From Rhodothermales bacterium (GTDB lineage: Bacteria > Bacteroidota > Rhodothermia > Rhodothermales > Bin80): a stretch of 34,475 bases of DNA. The notes beneath the pieces are model-generated. The model did no database searches and had not been told where the DNA came from. It saw only the letters and a program-made list of their open reading frames with translations. Shown piece by piece: positions 19,435 through 27,521 of this stretch. Position 1 is the stretch's first letter. Each line of letters opens with the position of its first letter. Location of the stretch: the NCBI GenBank assembly GCA_022822185.1, contig JAJECE010000076.1, positions 1 to 34,475 on the forward strand, given 5' to 3'. A program made the translations under genes and the position numbers.

Positions 19435-20234
19435 ACATACGCCATGATGTGTTGCGGCCAGCCATGCGTCTCATGGGCAATCGCGTCAATCCAGGGCGTG
19501 GAATCTCCCTTCGCCCGCCCCTCCTTCTTGAGCCAGTCCTTGATCACCTCCCGCTCCGCTTCCTCTTTCAGCGGGCTCAGATTGATGTGGCAGCCGGGGT
19601 CAAATCTTGATATTCCCAGGGAATCAAAGATCGCCGCGGTGGCCCCCAGGCCGGCGGCGATCAGAATCACGGATCTGCCTATGTAGCCATTATGAATGGT
19701 ATCAAGGAGATCAGATATCATCTCAGTATGTTCAGGCTGAGTGAGCGCAAGCTTTTGCGCTTCGTCCAGGACAAGGAGTAAACTCCCCTTTTGATCCCTC
19801 AGTACCTCCAGCGTGGTGCGCTCCGCATAGGTCGAAGTGGAGGAACGGCCGCCGCTGATCGACACCTGCCCCACATCTCCGATTCCTCCGGATATGCCAA
19901 GATTGCCCCCGCGCGTAACCTCCTTGTGCCTTGTCTCTTTCTCTCGTCTCAGCGACTGGAGTAGTGTGTTTGTATGCCAGAGGTCGCGCAGTTTGATGCG
20001 GGCGGTCTGCCATCGCTGTCCCTCTGCCAAGCGTGCACATTCATGGAGCAAGGCGGTCTTGCCCGCTCCAGGGGCTGCTTGAATTAGCATAGAGGTACCG
20101 GAATTTCCTTTCTTTGCCCTGCCCAGCAGTTCCTTGAAATCATCCAGGATTTTCACTCTCCCGTGAAAATAGCGTGCCTCGCCTCGCTCCCGTGTAGCAG
20201 GCTTCACAATAGGTTTTTCCCGTGATTTACTCAT
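19392..20234 (-). CDS. AAA-type P-loop ATPase, N-terminal part (frameshifted)
   Basis: ATG 20234 (a TTG six codons earlier is also open) begins a basic N-terminus followed by a AAA_16/ORC-like NTPase core. Walker A is AAPGAGKT at about residues 53-60 and Walker B is LLLVLDEAQ at about 152-160, followed by ISDLLDTIHN and a sensor-1-like strand SVILIAAGLG. A glycine-rich insert (GGNLGISGGIGDVG, about 109-122) is unusual. Such single-gene ATPases occur in mobile and defence contexts and may load or regulate partner proteins, but no partner is evident. The frame stops at TGA directly after GGG codons in a run of nine G; the following 116 residues continue in another frame. The cause may be a real inactivating mutation, a phase-variable tract or an assembly error. 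Confidence 0.7.
   Translation of the reverse strand: MSKSREKPIVKPATRERGEARYFHGRVKILDDFKELLGRAKKGNSGTSMLIQAAPGAGKTALLHECARLAEGQRWQTARIKLRDLWHTNTLLQSLRREKETRHKEVTRGGNLGISGGIGDVGQVSISGGRSSTSTYAERTTLEVLRDQKGSLLLVLDEAQKLALTQPEHTEMISDLLDTIHNGYIGRSVILIAAGLGATAAIFDSLGISRFDPGCHINLSPLKEEAEREVIKDWLKKEGRAKGDSTPWIDAIAHETHGWPQHIMAYVWPALKQLKLTGGG
19395..19403 (-). repeat. Run of nine G (minus strand) at the ATPase frameshift
   Basis: The + strand reads nine consecutive C, so the coding strand reads ACC followed by nine G and TGA. With ten or seven G the frame would continue as VTPEGLKTV into the C-terminal part. Homopolymer runs of this length are slippage-prone in replication and also error-prone in some sequencing methods. 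Confidence 0.8.
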
Positions 20235-21051
20235 CGGACGGAAACTTCTCAACTAACTGAATGTACGCACTCAGAAGAAAATAGGTTCCGATAAATGGAA
20301 ATATTGGATCCTATTCTCCGGCGGTTTTAAGGCACAATTGGCCGGATCGGCAGGCGGGATTAATTTCCTGCCTCTCCCCTTAGGTCAATAAATATCAAAG
20401 AGACTGGACGGTTTGACACTTGTCTGGTTAATTGCCGCAGATCAGCGGGGGCTTATATACATGAGAGTGCCCAGCGATATGGAACGAAAAACCTGCATGA
20501 CATCCATCAACATATAGTCGAGTTTACACTTCCAATCCTGTTATATATTTTCCAGGCTTTTTTTCTGAGGTATATATTTCGCAGAACAATCTCATCCGGT
20601 TATTTGGCAGGAGCTGACTGCATGACAAATTTCTATTTCAGGATATTTTACGAGGGATCTGAATCATGAGGGAATCAGTCTGATATATCCGGCCAGGAAA
20701 AAAGTACCGTAACGCGCCGGCATCTGCTGTATGATTAAGGACTGGATTCGTCAGGGCCCAGACCAGATTATATAGGATCCCTAGACTACAATTCGGAAAT
20801 TCCGCAAAACATATAATCATGCCTGCATCCCCTCTTTAATTATATGCCGTGAGCCTCTCTCTGTTTTTGTGAAAAAAATAATATATGAGGCGGGCCGGAT
20901 CGGCTTTTTTCTGCTTTTCTGATGAAAAATGAAGCCTTTCCCCTGAGATATGCTAGGTTTATTCACGGCAACCGTTATCTTTTGAGGCATTCCATCTGGT
21001 AACTCTGTCCAGATTGATGCAATTTGTGAAGCATTAACAACCGTAAATACG
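20235..21051. other. Divergent spacer between the ATPase gene and the sugar-transport operon
   Basis: About 800 bp, AT-rich in its right half, with no recognised gene; the short - frames at 20638-20820 and 20817-21077 have no family resemblance. It must contain the promoters of the leftward ATPase gene and the rightward transporter operon. It holds two copies of the 12-mer ggccggatcggc at 20340-20351 and 20893-20904, about 106 bp and 148 bp from the respective start codons. It also has a stem GGCAGG/CCTGCC at 20349-20372. Confidence 0.45.
20894..20910 (+). terminator. Short terminator-like hairpin with T-run (weak)
   Basis: GCCG-GAT-CGGC forms a 4-bp GC stem with a 3-nt loop and is followed directly by six T. 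The stem is short for an intrinsic terminator, and no gene ends just upstream on this strand. It could act in the leader of the transporter operon or be fortuitous. Confidence 0.25.
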
Positions 21052-22410
21052 ATGACTCGCGTGATTTGGGCTTCCATTGTCGCTGCACTCGGCGGCTTAC
21101 TCTTTGGCTTTGATACAGCTGTAATCTCGGGAGCGGAGGGGGCGCTTCGGAATTTGTACGATCCGACCTATCAGCGTCTCAGTTCCGTTTTCGGAAGCCC
21201 GACCTTCTGGCACGGTGCGCTGGTTGCGAGCGCACTGGTGGGGACGATTATCGGATCACTGGCTTTTGCGAAACCTGCAGATCGCTACGGACGCCGTCCG
21301 ATGCTGATGGTTATGGGGCTCCTGTATCTCGTATCGGCACTCGGGAGCGCAATTGCCTGGAATGCTGAATCGTTTACCCTTTTTCGTCTAGTTGGGGGAT
21401 TGGGGGTTGGCGGAGCATCGGTGGTTGCCCCCATGTATGTTGCCGAAATTGCTCCCGCCCGCATGCGGGGACGACTTGTTGCGATGGTCCAACTCAATAT
21501 TGTACTGGGAATCCTGATCGCATACCTGTCCAACTATATCATTGCATCCTTTGCACTGGGCGTGGCAGAATGGCGCTGGATGTTTGGCGTGGAAGCGGTT
21601 CCTGCACTTGCCTTCACACTGTTACTCTTCACCAATCCCCGGAGTCCGAGATGGCTGGTGGCACAGGGGCGTGATGATGAAGCCGAGGGCGTACTGCAGG
21701 AGATCGGAGGAAGCGGGTTCAATGTGACCAAAGAACTCAGTGCAATCCGCACATCGCTGATGGAGACGCGTGACCACCTCAGGGAAAAATTTTTTCAGAA
21801 GAAGTATCTCAAACCGATTCTTCTTGCAATCGCAATTGCAGCGTTCAACCAACTCTCTGGAATCAATGCACTCATCTATTATACCCGCAGGATCTTTGAA
21901 ATGGCCGGGGCATCCGGTACATCTGCACTGCTCCAGTCGGTGATTATTGGCGGGGTGAACCTGTTGATGACGGCAGCGGCGCTCATGGTCATTGATAAAC
22001 TGGGTCGCAAGAGACTGATGCTCGTGGGATCTATTGGATATATTGTAAGCCTAGGGGCCACTGCAATTGCTTTTTATACGGATACAACGGGCCCCGTAGT
22101 TCTGGCAAGTCTCATTGTATTTATCGCATCTCACGCATTTGGGCAGGGGGCCGTGATCTGGGTATTTATCGGGGAGATTTTCCCCAACAGTATCCGGGCA
22201 CGGGGGCAAAGCCTTGGCAGCTTTGTACACTGGATTATGGCGGCAATTATTTCGCTGACTTTTCCGATGATTGCCGAAATATCCGGGGCGCATATTTTTG
22301 CTTTCTACGCAGTCTGCATGATAGGGCAGCTACTGTGGGTCATTTTTGTGATGCCGGAAACGAAAGGAATTCCCCTTGAAGAAATGAACAAGAAATTAGG
22401 GATCAAGTAG
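21052..22410 (+). CDS. Sugar porter family MFS transporter
   Basis: A 452-residue inner-membrane protein with 12 predicted helices and the complete set of sugar-porter signatures. These are GGLLFGFDTAVISGA in helix 1 (residues 14-28), DRYGRRP after helix 2, PRWLVAQGR before the central loop, QLSGINALIYY in helix 7 (from 267) and PETKG near the C-terminus (435-439). Relatives such as XylE, GalP and AraE import hexoses or pentoses with protons; the substrate here cannot be read from sequence. The ATG at 21052 directly precedes helix 1 and has no Shine-Dalgarno match. It is the first gene of a three-gene operon, with a sodium:solute symporter starting 7 nt after its stop. The spacer upstream has a repeated near-palindromic 12-mer that may be an operator. 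Confidence 0.93.
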   Translation: MTRVIWASIVAALGGLLFGFDTAVISGAEGALRNLYDPTYQRLSSVFGSPTFWHGALVASALVGTIIGSLAFAKPADRYGRRPMLMVMGLLYLVSALGSAIAWNAESFTLFRLVGGLGVGGASVVAPMYVAEIAPARMRGRLVAMVQLNIVLGILIAYLSNYIIASFALGVAEWRWMFGVEAVPALAFTLLLFTNPRSPRWLVAQGRDDEAEGVLQEIGGSGFNVTKELSAIRTSLMETRDHLREKFFQKKYLKPILLAIAIAAFNQLSGINALIYYTRRIFEMAGASGTSALLQSVIIGGVNLLMTAAALMVIDKLGRKRLMLVGSIGYIVSLGATAIAFYTDTTGPVVLASLIVFIASHAFGQGAVIWVFIGEIFPNSIRARGQSLGSFVHWIMAAIISLTFPMIAEISGAHIFAFYAVCMIGQLLWVIFVMPETKGIPLEEMNKKLGIK

Positions 22411-22417
22411 CCGCAAA

Positions 22418-23983
22418 ATGCTTTCTCTACTCGACTTTGTTGTAATTATCGTTTATCTCGTCGGGATTGCGGTTCTGGGTATCCGATTGGGAGGGCGCCA
22501 GCGTTCCACCGAGGATTACTTTCTGGGAGGGAGAGATCTTCCCTGGTGGGCCGTCTGTTTTTCGGTTGTTGCGACGGAAACCAGCACCTTAACGATCATT
22601 GGGGTCCCTGCTGTTGCCTACGGAGGGACGATGACCTTCCTGCAACTTACAGGCGGATACCTTGTGGGGCGTATTGCGGTCAGTTTGCTCTTCCTGCCAC
22701 GTTACTTTAAGGGAGAGATGAATACGGCTTACGCCTATCTCGGCAAACGCTTTGGTAACCGTATGCGTTCTACGGCATCGCTGACGTTTATGGTGACCCG
22801 ACTTCTGGCGGATGGCGTACGCCTGTTTGCGACGGCCATCCCGATCAAGGTGATTACGGATTCTGCTGGGATGAGTTTTATGGGGGAGCCGATTTCCTAC
22901 TTCCAGATTATTCTTGTTCTTGGTGTGATCACCGCGATTTATACCATGGTGGGCGGCATTCGAGCGGTGATCTGGATTGATGTGGTGCAGATGGGACTCT
23001 ATCTTTTGGGAGGGGTGCTCTGTGCGATTCTTCTGGTCAATGGCTTGCCGGACAATTGGGTTCAAATGGCCGTACAGGAAGGCAAGTTTACCGTGATTGA
23101 TTTTGGGATGGACGGCTCGTTTACCGATTGGATTACCCAGCCGTATGTTGCCTTGACCGCGGTGATTGGGGGAGGGGTCTTCTCTATGGCTTCACACGGT
23201 ACGGATCAACTCATCGTACAGCGGTTACTCACCTGCCGAAATCTCAAGGACAGTCAGCGAGCATTGATTGGCAGCGCTGTTCTGGTTGCTCTGCAGTTTG
23301 CATTGTTCCTCATTGTAGGGGTATTGCTTTGGATTCACTATGGCGGGGTAACTCCTCAAGAATTGGGCTTAAGCCGCGGGGATGAGGTATTTCCGCGTTA
23401 CATCATTGAAGGCTTGCCTGCAGGATTATCGGGGTTACTTCTGGCTGGAATTTTGGCGGCCGCCATGAGCACACTGTCTTCGTCACTGAATTCACTGGCC
23501 TCGTCCTCCATGTTGGATCTGGTTGAACGATCAATGAAGAAATCCATCAGCGAGGTGCAGAGACTTTTATTTTCGCGGGGTTTAACACTGTTTTGGGCTG
23601 GCCTCTTTATTGTATTTGCAAGCCTGTTTGAGAACACCGAAAACCCGGTTGTTGAACTTGGACTCGCCATTGCGTCATTTACCTATGGGGGACTTCTGGG
23701 CGGTTTCCTTCTTGGAATTATTGTCAAACAGGCGCGGGAATGGGATGCGGTAATTGCATTCCTGCTGACGATTGTAACGATGGTACTGGTTATTTTTGGG
23801 GTATGGCACAACCCGGCAGAGGGTTGGATTTTTATAATGAATCCATCGGATTCCATCATTGAAATGTCTGGACTACGTCAAATCGCCTGGCCATGGTACA
23901 CATTGATTGGGAGTGTCTTGTGCGTATTTGTGGGATTCCTGCTCTCTCTTCGTTATAGATACATGGATCGCCGACCTTCATGA
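22418..23983 (+). CDS. Sodium:solute symporter (SSS family)
   Basis: A 521-residue protein of about 13 membrane segments, the normal SSS length. It begins with a helix (FVVIIVYLVGIAVLGI) and the family motif TEDYFLGGRDLPWWA (31-45). ATETSTLTIIGVPA (52-65) then corresponds to the helix that carries sodium- and substrate-site residues in vSGLT-type proteins. Further marks are YTMVGGIRAVIWIDVVQ, GTDQLIVQRLLTC and LLAGILAAAMSTLSSSLNS, the last being the classic helix-8-type sodium-site segment. It imports a solute (sugar, amino acid or other organic ion) with Na+; the SglT-like resemblance and the sugar porter next to it suggest a sugar, but that is inference. The gene starts 7 nt after the porter and its stop overlaps the next start by 4 nt (ATGA), so the three genes are probably co-translated. 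Confidence 0.92.
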   Translation: MLSLLDFVVIIVYLVGIAVLGIRLGGRQRSTEDYFLGGRDLPWWAVCFSVVATETSTLTIIGVPAVAYGGTMTFLQLTGGYLVGRIAVSLLFLPRYFKGEMNTAYAYLGKRFGNRMRSTASLTFMVTRLLADGVRLFATAIPIKVITDSAGMSFMGEPISYFQIILVLGVITAIYTMVGGIRAVIWIDVVQMGLYLLGGVLCAILLVNGLPDNWVQMAVQEGKFTVIDFGMDGSFTDWITQPYVALTAVIGGGVFSMASHGTDQLIVQRLLTCRNLKDSQRALIGSAVLVALQFALFLIVGVLLWIHYGGVTPQELGLSRGDEVFPRYIIEGLPAGLSGLLLAGILAAAMSTLSSSLNSLASSSMLDLVERSMKKSISEVQRLLFSRGLTLFWAGLFIVFASLFENTENPVVELGLAIASFTYGGLLGGFLLGIIVKQAREWDAVIAFLLTIVTMVLVIFGVWHNPAEGWIFIMNPSDSIIEMSGLRQIAWPWYTLIGSVLCVFVGFLLSLRYRYMDRRPS

Positions 23984-26310
23984 GCCTGTCACAGAAAGTT
24001 GACAACTTGCATCTTTGGGCAACTCTTCGGAAGTTTATTACAGTAAAACTCGGCCTCTTTGTGGTGCTGGTGGTCTTGACTACACTGGCCTTCAAGCAGG
24101 GAATCCGATCTGAGACATTTTCTTCAGTAGGGGACCGGTGGCAGAAGGAAACTCTGGTTGCCGAGTTTGAATTCCCACTCTATAAATCTGCGGACTCTTT
24201 GCAGGCAGAGCGTCAACGTATACGGGATTCGGTTGAACCGATATTCTATACCTATCCGGATGCCCGGCAGCAGACGCGTATCGCCGTTGATTCTATTTCG
24301 GCACTGCTGGATACGGCATTTGACGCGTACACAAGTTATCTGATTGGGGCGAGGCGGGATACGATTGCAGCGGGGAGTGATCCTGCATCGGTGGATTTAT
24401 CCGCGAGCACAATTGAGGATTCTCTGCGGTTTATGAACTTACGTCTTCATGTCCCTATTCGGCTCAGTGATCCGGTATGGCGCATGTTGGGATGGGATTA
24501 TGCACGACGGAATCCTGCGATCCCAACCGCAACCCGCTCAACCTCGATGGATCCACCGCTCTTTGAGCGTATCCTGAACGCAATTGCAGACCGGAGTCAG
24601 CGGCTGCAACTTCAGGGAGTTCTGGATATTCCGCTAGATTCTATCCGCGCACCTTATCTGACGGTAAGAGATACACTGGAACAGACATTTGACCGAAGGT
24701 TACTCACGGGGGTTGTGGGGCAGCATGAAGCCCGTGAACGCATTCAAGTATGGCTTGAAGAAACCGTACTTCAAGAGGATTCTCCACTCACGTCTATCGC
24801 AATTGCCCAGTTCATAGAAGCCGTCTTCACGCCGTCATTAATTTATCAGTCCACCCCAACCGAACTGAGGCGAAGGGAAGCGGAATCCCAAATCCTTCCT
24901 GTGCGGGGTATGGTTGCAGACGGAGAGGAGATTGTGCGCAATGGGGAATTGATCACTGCAGAGATTAAGCAGAAATTGGATTCTTTGGAGCGGGAACGGG
25001 GGAGCGAATTGCCGGCAGGCCAGCGGCGATTACAGTTATTGGGGCAGATACTTTTAGCGTTAACCACGATTGGAATTTTTACACTCTTTTTGAGGAATGC
25101 CCGGCCGAATGTCTATTCCAGCAATAAATCTCTGATTCTCCTTTCGCTGCTTTATGCGGGGACGGTGGTTACATTTGGTGCTGTGATTCGGTTTGCACCA
25201 ACCATCGAATTCATGTATGCTGTGCCGGTTGTGATTGTTTCGGTGCTGTTAACGGTGATTTTTGATTCACGTCTGGCACTTTTGGGGACACTTGCACTGG
25301 CTTTTGTGGGAGGGTTTCTGCTTCATTCGGACTTTACGTATACCTGGGCAACGCTTGTCGGGGGAGCCGTTGCCACCTTCAGTGCCCGGGGGCTACGAAA
25401 TCGGGGACAGCTTTTTCTTACCGCTGCGTTTGCATTTGGAGGCTATGCGCTTGCACTCTTTACAGTCTGGCTCTATGAAGGGATTGCCTGGTCGCAACTT
25501 CAGGAGTTTCTGTTGTTTGCGGGGATTAGTTCATTTTTACTGGTCACGGCCTATCCTTTCGTCTGGATACTGGAACGCGTATTTGATATCACGACGGACT
25601 TGCGTCTCCTGGAGCTTTCAGATACCAATCATCCATTACTCAGGGAGTTAATGCAGCGGGCTCCAGGCACGCTCAATCATTCCATTCAGGTGTCCAGCCT
25701 GGCGGGATCTGTTGCAGATGCCGTAGGGGCCAATACGCTCCTTACACGAGTGGGCGCACTATACCATGATGTAGGCAAACTTTCCTCGCCTGAGTATTTC
25801 ATTGAGAATCAGGCAGGTACCGTGAATCTCCATGACCAGTTACCTCCAGAGGAAAGTGCACAGATCATTATCAGTCATGTGACCAAAGGTCTCAAATTTG
25901 GCGAGCGCTACCGTCTGCCTGCGAAAGTATTACATTTAATTGCCTCACATCACGGCACTACACGCACCGAATATTTTTATCAGAAGGCCGTTGAACAGAA
26001 TAAAGCCAGTGGCACCGTTCTGGATGATGCTGTATTTACATATCCTGGACCGCGACCAAATTCAAAGGAGGCAGGCATTCTGATGTTAACCGATACCGTA
26101 GAAGCAGCAAGTCGTACAATGAAGGATGTGACCGGGGAGAAACTTGAAAGATTGGTTGATAATCTGATTACCCGCAAAGTCACCAGTGGTCAACTAGATG
26201 ATACGGGCCTGACCTTCAGAGATATCCCTCGTATCAAGAAAGTGCTCCTCGAGCAGCTTCTTGCAATCCATCATGTACGAGTCAGCTACCCGGATGTCAT
26301 CAACTCGTAG
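23980..26310 (+). CDS. pgpH: 7TM-HD family HD-domain phosphohydrolase, PgpH-like (cyclic-di-AMP phosphodiesterase)
   Basis: A 776-residue protein with the full PgpH/YqfF layout: one N-terminal helix (about 22-40), a long extracytoplasmic 7TMR-HD extracellular domain (about 45-345), a group of membrane helices (about 350-530) and a cytoplasmic HD domain. Metal-binding residues are all present: H567, H596-D597 (YHDVGK), H633, H657, H658 and D705. In Listeria and relatives PgpH hydrolyses c-di-AMP to pApA; in Bacteroidota-like lineages this activity is assumed from homology. The start overlaps the symporter stop (ATGA), so it is the last gene of the transporter operon. c-di-AMP controls osmolyte and ion transport in many bacteria, so co-expression with a Na+ symporter may be meaningful. 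A hairpin follows 55 nt downstream. Confidence 0.88.
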   Translation: MSLSQKVDNLHLWATLRKFITVKLGLFVVLVVLTTLAFKQGIRSETFSSVGDRWQKETLVAEFEFPLYKSADSLQAERQRIRDSVEPIFYTYPDARQQTRIAVDSISALLDTAFDAYTSYLIGARRDTIAAGSDPASVDLSASTIEDSLRFMNLRLHVPIRLSDPVWRMLGWDYARRNPAIPTATRSTSMDPPLFERILNAIADRSQRLQLQGVLDIPLDSIRAPYLTVRDTLEQTFDRRLLTGVVGQHEARERIQVWLEETVLQEDSPLTSIAIAQFIEAVFTPSLIYQSTPTELRRREAESQILPVRGMVADGEEIVRNGELITAEIKQKLDSLERERGSELPAGQRRLQLLGQILLALTTIGIFTLFLRNARPNVYSSNKSLILLSLLYAGTVVTFGAVIRFAPTIEFMYAVPVVIVSVLLTVIFDSRLALLGTLALAFVGGFLLHSDFTYTWATLVGGAVATFSARGLRNRGQLFLTAAFAFGGYALALFTVWLYEGIAWSQLQEFLLFAGISSFLLVTAYPFVWILERVFDITTDLRLLELSDTNHPLLRELMQRAPGTLNHSIQVSSLAGSVADAVGANTLLTRVGALYHDVGKLSSPEYFIENQAGTVNLHDQLPPEESAQIIISHVTKGLKFGERYRLPAKVLHLIASHHGTTRTEYFYQKAVEQNKASGTVLDDAVFTYPGPRPNSKEAGILMLTDTVEAASRTMKDVTGEKLERLVDNLITRKVTSGQLDDTGLTFRDIPRIKKVLLEQLLAIHHVRVSYPDVINS

Positions 26311-26364
26311 TCGGCCGCAGATAGGGTCTTATTCGTGGAAAAGGCGAGAGAATGGTATTCATGT

Positions 26365-26390
26365 ATCCTGAACATCAGGATCCTTTATTC
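26365..26390 (+). terminator. Candidate intrinsic terminator of the transporter-pgpH operon
   Basis: ATCCTGA-ACA-TCAGGAT forms a perfect 7-bp stem with a 3-nt loop, followed by CCTTTATTC. It lies between two converging operons, where a terminator is needed. The T-tract is poor, so efficiency is uncertain. Confidence 0.45.
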
Positions 26391-26495
26391 TCCTCCGGAT
26401 TCCGGTCATCGTTCTGAAAAAACAACCCGGCAAGACCACTCAGGAATTTTGGGATTTTGTCCACAGGAGGTCACAGTGCAGGAGCATTTTTCAGA

Positions 26496-27521
26496 CTACG
26501 CTTCCGGTAAAAAGCATCTGGGGACAGGCAGATCTGCTACAGTTCGCAGGCCTGGTGAGGCGCTCAGCACCTGCGGGATTGCATTGACCAGAGCGGCAAC
26601 GGTTGCCGTATCTCCAAAAATCCCATCCTCTACCACTAGATTAATCGGGGGATCACCATCCACGATAACCCGGTCTTCGGGTTGATTGGCCCCTACATAC
26701 ATGCGCAGGTCTAACGACACAACGGCTTTGTGATTCATAAAAGCCTGGGCCGTATGCTTAATTCCTGCTACGCGTCCAGATTGCACGGTCAGATAGGGAG
26801 TCTCAATCTTCCGCTCAGAAATCACCGGTTCAAGTTCTTCCGTAAATCGTTCAATGGGCCAGCCGAGGCCATGCATGACCAGACGCAGGGATTCTACTAG
26901 GCCGATATGCCCGAACCCTCCCTTTGCCTGTCGTTCCTGGAATGCATCTACCGTGATTCCGGCACCCACTTTCTTTTGGAGTGGTTCACGTCTGAGGCCG
27001 GCATCCACCCGCCGCTGCACCGTTACTGACCGAACGCGGGTACAGACCCCCGTTGCCACTAGCGAAAGCACATCCATCGCATAGCCGGGATTCACTCCAG
27101 TGCCAAGAATCGCAACTCCATTCTCTTTGGCCGCAGAGTCCAGCGTTCTCGTAATTGCCGGATACCGATCAAAGGGGTAGGGTAATTCCTCTGTACTGGA
27201 GACAACTGCTGCTCCAGAACGAATGCATTGCAGTAGTTGCTGCTCCACTTGCGGCATAAAGGAACTCGTGGTATGAACAACAACATCCGGTTGGGTTTTG
27301 GCAAGGACGGCTTCTGCGTCGGAAGAGATGATTACATCCGAGGAAGCATCGACGAGGGATCCCAGCGTCTTGTTGGCTTTTTCAGGATCAATGTCAATGG
27401 CCCCCACTAACTCTAACTGCCCAGATTGGGCTTTCTCCAGGATTAACTTTGCGGCTCCCTGGCCGATGGGTCCTAATCCATACTGGACGACTCGTATGTA
27501 ACGATTTTCTCCAATGCTCAT
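26496..27521 (-). CDS. DapB-fold NAD(P)-dependent dehydrogenase, 2,4-diaminopentanoate dehydrogenase-like
   Basis: A 341-residue oxidoreductase. The N-terminus has a Rossmann dinucleotide motif GLGPIG (15-20), followed by an acidic strand end (VGAIDIDPEK) and a QPDVVVHTTSSFM segment typical of the DapB N-domain. The later ILGTGVNPGYAMD and the GHIGLVESLRLV segment match the C-terminal domain of 2,4-diaminopentanoate dehydrogenase-like proteins, which oxidatively deaminate a diamino acid with NAD(P)+ in anaerobic ornithine breakdown. Length and layout match that family better than true DapB (about 270 aa). It starts inside the stop of pruA (ATGA overlap), so both are probably made from one mRNA. 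Since PruA oxidises glutamate semialdehyde, a linked role in ornithine/proline or diamine degradation is plausible, but the substrate is inferred. Confidence 0.78.
   Translation of the reverse strand: MSIGENRYIRVVQYGLGPIGQGAAKLILEKAQSGQLELVGAIDIDPEKANKTLGSLVDASSDVIISSDAEAVLAKTQPDVVVHTTSSFMPQVEQQLLQCIRSGAAVVSSTEELPYPFDRYPAITRTLDSAAKENGVAILGTGVNPGYAMDVLSLVATGVCTRVRSVTVQRRVDAGLRREPLQKKVGAGITVDAFQERQAKGGFGHIGLVESLRLVMHGLGWPIERFTEELEPVISERKIETPYLTVQSGRVAGIKHTAQAFMNHKAVVSLDLRMYVGANQPEDRVIVDGDPPINLVVEDGIFGDTATVAALVNAIPQVLSASPGLRTVADLPVPRCFLPEA

Noticed and set aside
20817..21077. 86-codon minus-strand frame overlapping the start of the sugar porter
   Set aside because: No family likeness; it overlaps the well-supported porter start and its AT-rich leader, so it is treated as chance.
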